NCBI GenBank assembly: GCA_031460455.1
Contig: JAVKTQ010000009.1
Coordinates: forward strand, 62,001-126,000
Length of the DNA: 64,000 bases
Direction: 5' to 3'
DNA from: Sporomusaceae bacterium
Lineage (GTDB): Bacteria; Bacillota; Negativicutes; Sporomusales; UBA7701
Shown here one piece after another: positions 7,636-15,172 of the stretch (within the stretch, counting starts at the first letter, position 1; every line of letters begins with the position of its first letter). The position numbers and the translations under genes are program-made. Under the pieces are notes generated by a model, which had not been told where the DNA came from, ran no database searches, and saw only the letters and a list, made by a program, of their open reading frames with translations.

Positions 7636-7818
7636 TTAGCACAGCCCCAGCATCCGGTCGACCAACCGCACCTTACAATCCGGGTGACCGTGAATCATCT
7701 TGCCGCTCTCGAACACCAGCCACTCCTCGTCGGCGAGAATCGCCTCCCCGCAGCCGCAGCAAACGCCCGCTTCCCGCGGCTCGCGCGGCGGCTCCAACCG
7801 CCGGTCGCCCGGCCTCAT
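7636..7818 (-). CDS. 60-residue Cys/His protein of phage-like cluster
   Basis: The N-terminus is basic and the core has CCGCGEAILADEEWLVFESG and HGHPDCKVRLVDR, a CxxC plus HxxxC arrangement that could bind one zinc. The ATG at 7818 overlaps the upstream gene's stop as ATGA (7815-7818), which decides the start against a longer in-frame reading. Function is unknown. Confidence 0.6.
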   Translation of the reverse strand: MRPGDRRLEPPREPREAGVCCGCGEAILADEEWLVFESGKMIHGHPDCKVRLVDRMLGLC

Positions 7819-8042
7819 CCCCGCCGCCCCGCTTCCTCCGGCCCCGCCGCCCTTTCCCGGTAAGCGGCGATCGCCCTCCCCACCGCAGCCAACTGCGCCG
7901 GACTGAGATGGAGGCACACCATATCGGCTGTGCCGAAGCCTCCCAGCGTAAAATAAACGACCTCGCCAAAAGCAAACCGTTCCCCCTGGACCTCCACCGG
8001 CAATCCTTCCTCCTCATACAGCGACAGGCTTATCCTCGCCAC
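7815..8042 (-). CDS. 75-residue phage-type protein, first in cluster
   Basis: Starting at GTG 8042, six bases behind TGGAGGTG. The sequence alternates beta-type stretches (ARISLSLYEEEGLPVEV; VVYFTLGGFGTADMVCLHL) and ends with a helix LSPAQLAAVGRAIAAYRER. No family is recognised. It is the promoter-proximal gene of the minus-strand cluster and lies about 80 bp from the promoter at 8121-8149. Confidence 0.6.
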   Translation of the reverse strand: MARISLSLYEEEGLPVEVQGERFAFGEVVYFTLGGFGTADMVCLHLSPAQLAAVGRAIAAYRERAAGPEEAGRRG

Positions 8043-8120
8043 ACACGCCACCTCCAGTCGTTCGCAGCGGCACAACTTGCCCCCAATCGAATTATTCCGG
8101 ACAACTTGCCTTGCATCTAA

Positions 8121-8219
8121 ATATTATCGACTTTTTCGATTGAAGTCAATATCTTTTTTCGATATTAAATAATTATTTCTGCAATATTATCGAATTAATC
8201 GAAAAGGTTAACTATCGAA
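8121..8219 (-). promoter_or_regulatory. Divergent promoter region with TCGAT/ATCGA operators
   Basis: The minus-strand promoter is TTGACT (8144-8149), a 17-bp spacer and TAATAT (8121-8126). Half-sites TTCGAT at 8135-8140 and 8158-8163, and ATCGAA at 8189-8194, 8198-8203 and 8214-8219, are arranged symmetrically about the middle of an AT-rich stretch. ATCGA-N5-TCGAT forms a complete inverted repeat inside the spacer. This is the layout expected for a Cro/CI switch, with the repressor gene on the other side. Confidence 0.65.
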
Positions 8220-8276
8220 CAAGCCGAAATATACCAACAAATACACCCATTGCATTCGACATATGGAGGCCATAGC

Positions 8277-8654
8277 ATGGAATTTCACGGCGAACGCCTG
8301 CGGGCGGTCAGGGAATCGTTAAACTGGTCGATGACCCACACCGAAAAAGTCACCGGTGTCAAGCAATCCACCATCTCCGAGCTGGAGAACGGCATCATAA
8401 AATACCCGCGCGAAGCCACCGTAGCCAAACTGTGCCAGGGGCTCAAAATCAAGGACAAAAACTTCTTCTACCTCGACGAAGTCGTCCTGCCGGCCGATAT
8501 CCTCCCCGCCGACACCCCGGAAGACCTCCTCAAATTCATCATGTCCGGCGACAACCTCCCCTGGATCGCCCTCGGCAAAAAGATCAAAGACAGCGGCCTG
8601 CCGCCCGAAGACCTCGAACAAATAATCGCCATCCTATCCAGAAACAAAAAGTAG
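8277..8654 (+). CDS. Cro/CI-type (XRE) repressor
   Basis: A 125-residue protein with an N-terminal helix-turn-helix (about residues 4-62; SMTHTEKVTGVKQSTISELENG, KYPREATVAKLCQGLKI) and a short acidic/helical C-terminus for dimerisation. It resembles immunity repressors of small phages and integrative elements but lacks a LexA/CI protease domain. The ATG at 8277 follows GGAGG by 7 bases. It is divergent from the small-gene cluster, with five TCGA half-sites between them, and most likely represses that cluster and itself. Confidence 0.85.
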   Translation: MEFHGERLRAVRESLNWSMTHTEKVTGVKQSTISELENGIIKYPREATVAKLCQGLKIKDKNFFYLDEVVLPADILPADTPEDLLKFIMSGDNLPWIALGKKIKDSGLPPEDLEQIIAILSRNKK

Positions 8655-8664
8655 CCCCTCACGA

Positions 8665-8790
8665 CTACTTTCTGTCCGGGCAATATATACGCAGAAACTC
8701 TTCGAGATACTCGCCGTTTACCCAGTAAACCCCCTCTCGGTCGCGGATCCACTTCACCGCCGGGGAAAACGTGCATAGTCGGTATTTCAT
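8665..8790 (-). CDS. 41-residue small protein
   Basis: A complete frame from ATG 8790, with TGCGGAGG upstream, to TAG. The product begins KYRLCTFSPAVKWIRDREG and ends LRIYCPDRK, with two Tyr-rich strands between. No family is recognised. It converges on the repressor gene with only 10 bp between stop codons. The 226 bp upstream (8791-9016) is AT-rich, with short inverted repeats and the MBL-gene terminator. Confidence 0.55.
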   Translation of the reverse strand: MKYRLCTFSPAVKWIRDREGVYWVNGEYLEEFLRIYCPDRK

Positions 8791-8974
8791 TTCCCCCTAC
8801 CTCCGCATACATCGAACATACGTTCTACTTCTGCGTGCTCAGGTAAAATCCTTCTGACATAACAATATCATTTTCGTAAAAATTTGGTTACTGGCCACAG
8901 TCCCAATTATCCGGGACTTCAGTCCTAAATTTTACATTTTTAGGAAAATTTTGTTTTAATGGAAAAACATTACA

Positions 8975-9003
8975 AAAAACACGCATTGCAAAATGCGTGT
9001 TTT
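8975..9003 (-). terminator. Intrinsic terminator after MBL gene
   Basis: AAAACACGCATT and AATGCGTGTTTT pair across GCAA. A/T runs on both sides make it usable in either direction. Confidence 0.85.
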
Positions 9004-9016
9004 GTCGTTTATCCTT

Positions 9017-9859
9017 CTATACTTCGATCACCGTACCCACGAACGCCGGCACGAACTTCGCGCCGAAAATCCCATACAGCCTGGCCAGCATATAAAAACC
9101 GGTGCAGTGATTCGCGGCCACCAGCGAAGGCTCCAGCCGCTCCAGCTCCGCCAGCGTTGCTTCCTGCTGGCCCTTCTCCACCGGCCCCAGGTGAGTGCCG
9201 CCGACGATGGCGTGCAGCCGGCCGCAGCCCGTCACCGCCAGACCGTGCCTGATGACATTCACGATCCCTGCGTGGGCGCAGCCGCTTATCACCGTCAGCC
9301 CCTTGTCGCCGGCGTGGAAGATGGCCATATCGTCCGGCACAATATCGTGTTCGCCGCCGCAGCAGCCGTCCGCTCCCGCGGCCTTCAGGAACGGGTCGCC
9401 GGTCTCATACCCCGTTTCCCGCGGGACAGAGCCGCTTATCGTCAGCCCCGGCGCCAGCTCGGTCGGTTCCACCACCGGACGGAAATCCGCCCCGAGCGAA
9501 ACAAGCTGTTCCTTAGCGTGCGGCATGCCTGCGAAGCGGGTAACCCCACCGGCCACCGAATAACGGTTGGCGAAAGCCTCGGAGTGGCAGTATACCGGCA
9601 GCCTCTTCCCGGCCTGAACAAGCATGGCCGCCAGGCCGCCCGTGTGGTCGTAATGGCCGTGGCTGAGAATGATCGCGTCCAGATCGGCGGGGCGGACGCC
9701 CAATAGGGCAAGATTAAACGTCGCAACCTCGCTCTGCCCGGCGTCGAAAAGGAACCGTCCGCCCTCCGTCTCTACAAGCAGCGACAAACCGTGCTCCGCC
9801 CGGAAAGGCTTCTTCGACTTGGGCATGATACAGTTGTCGACGACAACCGTTATCCTCAT
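9017..9859 (-). CDS. MBL-fold metallohydrolase
   Basis: A 280-residue metallo-beta-lactamase-fold protein. The metal site is visible as SHGHYDHTGG (about residues 65-74), with further ligands in VISGCAHAGIVN, GGTHLG and AANHCTGF. The overall build matches the group annotated as beta-ribofuranosylaminobenzene 5'-phosphate synthase-like hydrolases, whose role outside methanogens is not settled. It ends a three-gene minus-strand unit behind a DUF134 regulator and a small Cys-tailed protein, which suggests a redox or metal-linked task. Confidence 0.85.
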   Translation of the reverse strand: MRITVVVDNCIMPKSKKPFRAEHGLSLLVETEGGRFLFDAGQSEVATFNLALLGVRPADLDAIILSHGHYDHTGGLAAMLVQAGKRLPVYCHSEAFANRYSVAGGVTRFAGMPHAKEQLVSLGADFRPVVEPTELAPGLTISGSVPRETGYETGDPFLKAAGADGCCGGEHDIVPDDMAIFHAGDKGLTVISGCAHAGIVNVIRHGLAVTGCGRLHAIVGGTHLGPVEKGQQEATLAELERLEPSLVAANHCTGFYMLARLYGIFGAKFVPAFVGTVIEV

Positions 9860-9870
9860 CCCAATCCCTC

Positions 9871-10077
9871 CTAACAGCCGTCGCAGCTGCCGCAGCCGCT
9901 GCTGGCGACCGTAAAGCCGGCCGCCCTAGTTCTGCCGTCTTTGACCTTGGCATTATCCACCACCACCATCGTCCCGGTGTGCGACAGATAAACCACATGG
10001 CCCTTCTCCGTATCGGCGAAAACACTCACCGCCGCGTCGCCGCCCGGCGCAGTCACCGTGCGCTCGAACTCCAGCAT
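9871..10077 (-). CDS. 68-residue protein with Cys-rich tail
   Basis: A compact beta-rich protein (FERTVTAPGGDAAVSVFADT; GHVVYLSHTGTMVVVDN) that ends in SSGCGSCDGC, a likely metal-binding tail. The ATG at 10077 is chosen because CGGAGGG precedes it by 7 bases and the upstream gene's TAA ends one base away. A longer reading would overlap the neighbour's His-rich tail. No family is recognised. It lies between a DUF134 regulator and an MBL hydrolase. Confidence 0.6.
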   Translation of the reverse strand: MLEFERTVTAPGGDAAVSVFADTEKGHVVYLSHTGTMVVVDNAKVKDGRTRAAGFTVASSGCGSCDGC

Positions 10078-10078
10078 C

Positions 10079-10579
10079 TTAGCGCCCTCCGCAGCATCCG
10101 TGGCCTTGGCCATGAGCGTGCCCATGCCCGTGGTGCCCGCCGCCGCACGCCGTCGTAGTGCCGTCCTCGGCCACCTTCATCTTCTTCATCCCGCCGCATT
10201 TGGGGCACGCAATCTCGTACCCGTGACGGCCGCCGGCCGTGCACGGCGGCTCCTCCCAACGCTGTCCGCAGTCAACGCACTCGAATACCCTGTTCTTCAT
10301 TGTATAACTTCCTCCTTCAAAAATAATCTGCTGTCCGGCGACCAACGCGGTCGCCACCTTGAACCTGGCGGAACGCAATATCCGCTGGAAGGTCGGCCGG
10401 GAAAGCCCCATCGCGGCGGCGCAGCCGCTCTGGTCGAGCCCCGCCAGATCCTTCAGGCGAATGGCCTCGAACTCCTCCATGGAAACCCGCGTCACCCCCG
10501 CCGCAGCCTCGCCCTCAGGCAGAAAGCGCCGGCAGAAAGGCTCCTCGTCCACGATCCCGCAACATTTTCGCCTCGCCAC
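10079..10579 (-). CDS. DUF134 (UPF0251) DNA-binding protein with zinc-ribbon and His/Cys tail
   Basis: A 166-residue fusion. Residues 1-90 are a DUF134 domain with a sigma-like HTH (MEEFEAIRLKDLAGLDQSGC, GLSRPTFQRILRSARF). Residues 95-130 form a zinc ribbon (CVDCG...CPKCGG), and the end is HHGHGHAHGQGHGCCGG. DUF134 proteins are often found with iron-sulfur or molybdenum-cofactor-like genes; here the tail suggests it also binds metal. The GTG at 10579 has GGGAGGGG in front. A TGGGCATATGCTCA palindrome just upstream suggests autoregulation. Confidence 0.8.
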   Translation of the reverse strand: MARRKCCGIVDEEPFCRRFLPEGEAAAGVTRVSMEEFEAIRLKDLAGLDQSGCAAAMGLSRPTFQRILRSARFKVATALVAGQQIIFEGGSYTMKNRVFECVDCGQRWEEPPCTAGGRHGYEIACPKCGGMKKMKVAEDGTTTACGGGHHGHGHAHGQGHGCCGGR

Positions 10580-10595
10580 CCCGACCCCTCCCATT

Positions 10596-10642
10596 TGGGC
10601 ATATGCTCAATTAATTATAACTCGCCTGCCACAAATAGGCAA
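10596..10642 (-). promoter_or_regulatory. Promoter and palindromic operator of DUF134 operon
   Basis: TTGCCT (10637-10642), 17 bp and TATAAT (10614-10619). Just downstream, TGGGCATATGCTCA (10596-10609) is a 14-bp palindrome with a single mismatch pair. It is placed to block the start of transcription. Confidence 0.65.
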
Positions 10643-10735
10643 GGCCGGCGGCCCATTTCCCGGCGAACATTCCCGCCCCCGCGAAAATAAGGTATAATGA
10701 ATGCGTTTGGATAATTCCCCCCGGGAGGGATCGCC

Positions 10736-11629
10736 TTGGACAACACCCCGCTCTCCGCCCACACCCCCTGGCGGCGCGTTCTCGCCGACCTCTCCCTCAT
10801 CGCCGTCGTCTTCGTCTGGGGCGTCACCTTCGTCGCCGTAAAAAACGCCCTCGCCGCAATCGGCGTCTTCACCTTCCTCACCATCCGCTTCGCCATCGCC
10901 TTCCTCTTCCTCGCCCTCCTCTTCCGTCGCCGCCTGGCCGCCGCCGGCTGGCCCGAAGTCAGGGCCTCGCTCATAATCGGCGTCTTCCTCTTCGCCGGCT
11001 ACGCCTTCCAGACCGCCGGCCTTAAATACACCTCCGCCGCCAACGCCGGCTTCATCACCGGCCTTGCCGTTGCGCTCGTGCCCTGCTTCGCCGCCGTCGC
11101 CAGCCGTCGCCTCCCCGGCCTTCCGGTCGTCGCCGGCGCCGGCCTCGCCGTCGTCGGCCTTGCCCTCCTCACCCTCGAAAACGGTATCACCGTCAGCTAC
11201 GGCGACACCCTCGTCTTCTTCTGCGCCGTCGCCTTCGCCCTCCACATCCTCGCCATCGGCCGTTTCGCCCCCCGCTTCGACGCCAAAATCCTCGCCACCC
11301 TCCAGATCGGCGTCACCGCCCTCTTAAGCGGCGTCGTCGCAGCGAGCGTCGAAACACTGCCCGCCCGACTGACAAGCGACGTCTGGCTCGCCCTCGCCAT
11401 CACCGCCATCCCCGCCACTGCCCTCGCCTTCCTCGTCCAGACCACCGCCCAGCAGTTCACCACCCCCAGCCGCACCGCCATCATCTTCGCCCTCGAACCC
11501 GTCTTTGCCGCCCTTGCCGGCATCCACCTCCTCGGTGAAACCCTCTCCGGGCAGCAAATCCTCGGCTGCGTCCTCATCCTCGCCGGCACCCTCGCCAGCG
11601 AACTCCTCCCCGACCGGCAAAACGCATAG
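10736..11629 (+). CDS. EamA/DMT-superfamily exporter
   Basis: A 297-residue protein with ten transmembrane helices in two EamA halves. The first starts at LSLIAVVFVWGVTFVAVKNALA, and the second is from about residue 150. It is related to the RhaT/RarD-type DMT transporters that export metabolites. Translation begins at TTG 10736, behind GGGAGGG. A TATAAT at 10693-10698 serves as -10. A strong terminator follows at 11645, so the gene stands alone. The substrate is unknown. Confidence 0.85.
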   Translation: MDNTPLSAHTPWRRVLADLSLIAVVFVWGVTFVAVKNALAAIGVFTFLTIRFAIAFLFLALLFRRRLAAAGWPEVRASLIIGVFLFAGYAFQTAGLKYTSAANAGFITGLAVALVPCFAAVASRRLPGLPVVAGAGLAVVGLALLTLENGITVSYGDTLVFFCAVAFALHILAIGRFAPRFDAKILATLQIGVTALLSGVVAASVETLPARLTSDVWLALAITAIPATALAFLVQTTAQQFTTPSRTAIIFALEPVFAALAGIHLLGETLSGQQILGCVLILAGTLASELLPDRQNA

Positions 11630-11644
11630 AAACACCGCATATGC

Positions 11645-11673
11645 AAAAAGCTGCCTTCCGGCAGCCTTTTTAT
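11645..11673 (+). terminator. Intrinsic terminator
   Basis: AAAAAGCTGCC pairs with GGCAGCCTTTTT across TTCC; it can serve both converging EamA genes. Confidence 0.88.
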
Positions 11674-11694
11674 ATACCCTAAACCATATTATCG

Positions 11695-12666
11695 TCACTC
11701 CCCCCGGCTGGGGCAAGTCTTCTTGCGCGATAAGGCGGACTCCATCGCTGAAGTCCTGCGCACCTGGCTCGCGGTCAGGAGAATAACCGCAAACACGATC
11801 ACCGCCGCCGACACCACCGTCCGCCCGCCCAAAGCCTCGCCGCCCAGCACCACGCCGAGCAGCATCGCCACCACCGGGTTCACGTACGCATACGTAGACG
11901 CCAGCACCGGCGAAGCATTCTGCAGCAGCCACACATACGCGCTGAAGCCCACCAGCGACCCGAACACCACCAGATAAACGAACCCCAGGAACGACTTCAG
12001 CGACACCGCCGCCACCGTCAGCTGGCCCCATTCGCCCGCGGCCGCGCCCATCAGCAGCAGCGTCGCGCCGCCGCCCAGCATCTGCATCCCCGTCGACATC
12101 ACCGCCGACCCTGGCAAATTCACCTTACGCGACGCAATCGAACCCAGCGCCCACAAGAACGACGCCCCCGTCAGCACCAAGGCCCAAAACGGGCTCACCG
12201 GGCTCGCCCCCATAACAACACTCTCCCCGCCGGCCAGCAGGCCGATGCCCACCAGGCCCAGCGCCACGCCGGCCCACGTCGTCAGTCCCGGCCGGGTATC
12301 CTTCAGCCACAGCCAGTTAAGCGTCACCATCCACAACGGCGACGTCGCCACAAGCAGGGCAGTCAGGCTCGACGGCACCATCTTCGCCGCCCATACCACG
12401 CCCCCGTTGCCCCCGGCCAGCAGCAGCATCCCCACCCCGGCGGCCCGCAGCCAGTCGCCGCCCGCCGGGGCGGGCGCGCCCCGCCGGCGGGACAGCGCGT
12501 ACATAAACGCCCCCGCCAGCACGAACCGCATCCCCGCCATCAGAAACGGCGGCATAGTCTCCACCGCGAACCTGATCGCCAGATACGTGCCACCCCAGCA
12601 GACATACACCGAAAATAAAGCGGCCGCAAGCATGGCCGCCTTCCTCTCAACCGGGAATTTCCCCAT
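11695..12666 (-). CDS. EamA/DMT-superfamily exporter (YedA-like)
   Basis: A 323-residue transporter with ten transmembrane helices. The SVYVCWGGTYLAIRFAVETMPPF opening and the GMRFVLAGAFMY helix are those of the YedA/RhtA-like branch. Such proteins export amino acids or drugs. The ATG at 12666 has GAGGAA in front and follows a good promoter (-35 TTTACT 12721-12726, 17-bp spacer, TATAAT 12698-12703). An Lrp/AsnC regulator gene lies just upstream on the same strand, which fits control of an amino-acid exporter, though the link is inference. Confidence 0.85.
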   Translation of the reverse strand: MGKFPVERKAAMLAAALFSVYVCWGGTYLAIRFAVETMPPFLMAGMRFVLAGAFMYALSRRRGAPAPAGGDWLRAAGVGMLLLAGGNGGVVWAAKMVPSSLTALLVATSPLWMVTLNWLWLKDTRPGLTTWAGVALGLVGIGLLAGGESVVMGASPVSPFWALVLTGASFLWALGSIASRKVNLPGSAVMSTGMQMLGGGATLLLMGAAAGEWGQLTVAAVSLKSFLGFVYLVVFGSLVGFSAYVWLLQNASPVLASTYAYVNPVVAMLLGVVLGGEALGGRTVVSAAVIVFAVILLTASQVRRTSAMESALSRKKTCPSRGE

Positions 12667-12697
12667 GACAGTTCCTCGTTTCCCCTCTTTTATAAGC

Positions 12698-12726
12698 ATT
12701 ATATTCTGTTCAATCGCGTCAGTAAA
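12698..12726 (-). promoter_or_regulatory. Promoter of YedA-like exporter gene
   Basis: TTTACT (12721-12726), 17 bp and TATAAT (12698-12703), about 30 bp before the start codon. Confidence 0.65.
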
Positions 12727-12759
12727 GAATAAAATTCTGTTTTTAGCCAACATTTAGAA

Positions 12760-12789
12760 ACAAAATAACAACAGGCCCCTGTGGGCCTG
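12760..12789 (-). terminator. Intrinsic terminator after Lrp gene
   Basis: CAGGCCC/GGGCCTG stem followed on the minus strand by TTGTTATTTTG. Confidence 0.75.
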
Positions 12790-12814
12790 CTGCAAAAAAC
12801 CGCCTGACCACCCC

Positions 12815-13264
12815 TCATTCCGGCAGCGGCAGGCTGTTCGTCTCCTTCACCGTCGCCAGCACGATCGTCGTCTTCGTCGAACGGATCGCGGGAATATTGC
12901 GGAACTGCTCGCTCAGCAGCCGCCCAAGGTGCTCAGTGTCCCGCGTCCGCACCTTCACCAGAAAGCAGTCGTCGCCGGCCACATTGTGCACCTCCAGCAC
13001 CCCTGGGACGGCGGCCAGCAGCTGGCCGGTATCGCTGCCCTCGCAGTAGTCGGCCTTCACCGCCACGAACGCCAGCAGACCCAGCCCGACGGCTGCCGGG
13101 TCGAGTCGCGTACCATACTCCCGGATCACCCGGCGTTCCTCCAGCTTCTTAATCCTCTCCAGGACCGCCGACGGCGCCATATTCACCCTGCGGGCAATCT
13201 CGGCGTTGGAAATACGGGCATTATTCTGCAGCATCTCCACAATCTTAAGATCGATATCATCCAT
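12815..13264 (-). CDS. Lrp/AsnC family transcriptional regulator
   Basis: A 149-residue regulator. The N-terminal helix-turn-helix (DDIDLKIVEMLQNNARISNAE, MAPSAVLERIKKLE) is followed by a linker and a RAM-type effector domain (about residues 65-140) that binds amino acids and forms octamers. Its normal length and intact HTH suggest it works. It is upstream of, and parallel to, a DMT exporter, with a terminator between. Members often control a neighbouring amino-acid exporter, so that gene is a candidate target. Confidence 0.92.
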   Translation of the reverse strand: MDDIDLKIVEMLQNNARISNAEIARRVNMAPSAVLERIKKLEERRVIREYGTRLDPAAVGLGLLAFVAVKADYCEGSDTGQLLAAVPGVLEVHNVAGDDCFLVKVRTRDTEHLGRLLSEQFRNIPAIRSTKTTIVLATVKETNSLPLPE

Positions 13265-13324
13265 AAAAGCCTCTCCCGCCAGCCAGACTTACCACCTATA
13301 TTCTACCTGTTTTCCCGCCGCTGT

Positions 13325-13342
13325 AAAAGCCCCTCTTGGGGC
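13325..13342 (-). terminator. Short intrinsic terminator after MarR gene
   Basis: A GCCCC/GGGGC stem with a 4-base loop, followed on the minus strand by TTTTAC. Confidence 0.6.
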
Positions 13343-13358
13343 CGCCACCGTCTCCCGC

Positions 13359-13802
13359 CTACTTCCTCGCCGGCAGCGTGCGCCTGAACGCCGCCGCCAA
13401 CAGCTCTATTCCTTCGACAGCCACCCCGCGCTTAGCCTCCGGAATCGCCACCAGCACACCCGCGAAAACACGGCCCGACCGCTCGTTTATCTCGTCGCGC
13501 AGCCCTTCCCCGGCCGCGGTCAGCGCCAGCTTCACATACCGCCGGTCGGCCGGGTCCTGTTCCCGCCTAATATAACCCATGCGAACAAGCTCATCGACCA
13601 CCCGGCTAAGAGCGCTCTTATCCATCATCACCCTGCCGGCCAGCTCGCCGAGGGAAATTCCCGGCGCGGCGCCCACCTCGGTGATCGCGTGGCACTGGGC
13701 ATACGAACAATCGGCGCAGAACGACTTCTTCCCCTCCAGCAGCCCCACCGAACGGATAAAATCCTTCACCGCTGCGCGCAGAGCGACAACCTTCTCATCC
13801 AT
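13359..13802 (-). CDS. MarR family transcriptional regulator
   Basis: A 147-residue winged-helix regulator. The recognition region SLGELAGRVMMDKSALSRVVDELVRMGYIRREQDPADRRYV (described here in parts) is the classic MarR helix-turn-helix and wing. An N-terminal CADCSYAQC cluster (about residues 34-42) is unusual and could bind metal or sense oxidants. GAGGTG precedes the ATG. It is divergent from a radical SAM gene whose promoter contains the palindrome ATCTATATTAGAT, the likely operator. Confidence 0.88.
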   Translation of the reverse strand: MDEKVVALRAAVKDFIRSVGLLEGKKSFCADCSYAQCHAITEVGAAPGISLGELAGRVMMDKSALSRVVDELVRMGYIRREQDPADRRYVKLALTAAGEGLRDEINERSGRVFAGVLVAIPEAKRGVAVEGIELLAAAFRRTLPARK

Positions 13803-13850
13803 AACACCCGCACCTCAGTTGTAAAAACATACTGTTGATTTTTTAAACTA

Positions 13851-13879
13851 TTGACAATATAATCTATATTAGATATTAT
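13851..13879 (+). promoter_or_regulatory. Promoter of radical SAM unit with MarR-type operator
   Basis: TTGACA (13851-13856), a 17-bp spacer and TATTAT (13874-13879). A perfect palindrome ATCTATATTAGAT (13862-13874) fills the spacer, where a bound repressor would exclude RNA polymerase. Confidence 0.75.
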
Positions 13880-13917
13880 ACCCAGCGCTGCTCCAAAAGT
13901 AAAGGTCAAGGAGAATC

Positions 13918-13965
13918 GTGAACGACCTCCGCCAGACCATCGTCGCCCGTTTCGCCAACCCCTGA
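13918..13965 (+). CDS. 15-residue ORF before radical SAM gene
   Basis: GTG AAC ... TGA encodes MNDLRQTIVARFANP. CAAGGAG stands four bases before the GTG, and the radical SAM gene begins 24 bp later with its own AAGGAG. It may be a translated leader peptide or a very short modification substrate. Expression is not proven. Confidence 0.4.
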   Translation: MNDLRQTIVARFANP

Positions 13966-13989
13966 CAGTGTCCCCAAGGAGAACAAACA

Positions 13990-15057
13990 ATGCTGAAATC
14001 GGTCCGCGACTGGTTCGGGAACGCGGCGCAGCCGAAACGCCGCCGGATCACAGGCTTACAAGTCGAAGTCTCGACCGCCTGCCAGCTGTCATGCCGCTAT
14101 TGTCCGCGCACCGTTATGGCCGCCGGCTGGCAAAGCGCCGTCATGCCGTGGGAGCTATATGAGCGCCGCCTCGCGCCCCACTTCGCCGCCTTCGAGATGA
14201 TATTCCTCCAGGGCTGGGGCGAACCGCTCACCAACCCCCGCTTCTGGGACATGGCGACATTGGCCAAAAAAGCCGGCCGCAAGGTCGGCTTCATCACCAA
14301 CGCCCTGCTCTTCGGCCCGCACGAGATCGAACTGGCCTGCGAGCTTGACATCGATCTCGTCTGCTTCACCCTCGCCGGAGCGACGGCCGCCACCCACGAG
14401 CATTACCGCGCGGGAGCCGACTTCGCGGCCCTGACCGGCCGCATCGCCGCCCTCGCCGCCCGCAAGGCGGCCAAAGGCCTCAGCAGGCCGGCGATCGGCG
14501 TATCCTACACCATGATCCGCGGCAACCTCGCCGAGCTACCCGCAGCCGTCAGTCTGGCCGCCTCCCTGGGCGCCAACCAGTTTACCGCCAACCACCTGGA
14601 CTGCATCCCCGCCCTCGCGCTGGAAAACGACGCGGTATTCCTCAACTCCCGCCACGAAGACACCGGCCACGTAGCCGCCGCCGCACGTCAGGCCGCAGCC
14701 GCCGGAATCTTCTTCCGCGCCGAGCCCCCCAAGCTCGGCGGCGAAATACTGGTCTGCGAAGCCAACCCGCTCCATACCACGCTGTTCGTCAAAGCGGACG
14801 GCACAGTCGTCCCGTGCCACCAAATGGCTCTGCCGCCGGACCTCGTCGCAAACATCTGGTTCCGGGGGCAGCCATGCAGGTACAGCCCGGTCGTGCTCGG
14901 CAACGCCGCAGCAACCCCGCTGCCCGAGATCCTCGCCGGTCAACAGGCCCAGGAAATCTTCGACTGCTTCGAGCGGCGGGCCGACTACGGCCTCGACCGT
15001 CCCATCCCCGAAGCGCCGCCCGTCTGCAAAGTATGCTACAAATTATACGGAGCGTAA
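13990..15057 (+). CDS. Radical SAM/SPASM-type protein
   Basis: A 355-residue radical SAM enzyme. CQLSCRYC (about residues 33-40) is the CxxxCxxC site for the [4Fe-4S]-SAM cluster, and the GWGEPLTNP segment is the GGE-like SAM contact. The C-terminus has further cysteines (CHQM near residue 275 and CKVCYKL at the end), as in SPASM/twitch domains that hold an extra cluster. Such enzymes modify peptides or serve as cofactor or anaerobic-maturation enzymes. It is controlled from a promoter shared with a divergent MarR regulator and preceded by a 15-codon ORF. The substrate is unknown. Confidence 0.82.
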   Translation: MLKSVRDWFGNAAQPKRRRITGLQVEVSTACQLSCRYCPRTVMAAGWQSAVMPWELYERRLAPHFAAFEMIFLQGWGEPLTNPRFWDMATLAKKAGRKVGFITNALLFGPHEIELACELDIDLVCFTLAGATAATHEHYRAGADFAALTGRIAALAARKAAKGLSRPAIGVSYTMIRGNLAELPAAVSLAASLGANQFTANHLDCIPALALENDAVFLNSRHEDTGHVAAAARQAAAAGIFFRAEPPKLGGEILVCEANPLHTTLFVKADGTVVPCHQMALPPDLVANIWFRGQPCRYSPVVLGNAAATPLPEILAGQQAQEIFDCFERRADYGLDRPIPEAPPVCKVCYKLYGA

Positions 15058-15138
15058 TAAAGGCTGCCGGCAAAGTCGGCAGCCTCAACCATTGTATCCC
15101 CTGTGCAGCCCCGCGCGCCGGCCTCCCGGCCGCCCGCC

Positions 15139-15172
15139 AAAAAACTTAGCAGGCCCTGGCGGTCCTGCTAAG
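15139..15172 (-). terminator. Intrinsic terminator of small membrane-protein pair
   Basis: CTTAGCAGG/CCTGCTAAG stem followed on the minus strand by TTTTTT. The stop codon of the 66-residue gene overlaps the stem. Confidence 0.85.

Noticed and set aside
13857-13965. T-box or other tRNA-sensing leader before the radical SAM gene
   Set aside because: The leader is too short and lacks the T-box sequence; the palindrome fits a MarR site better.
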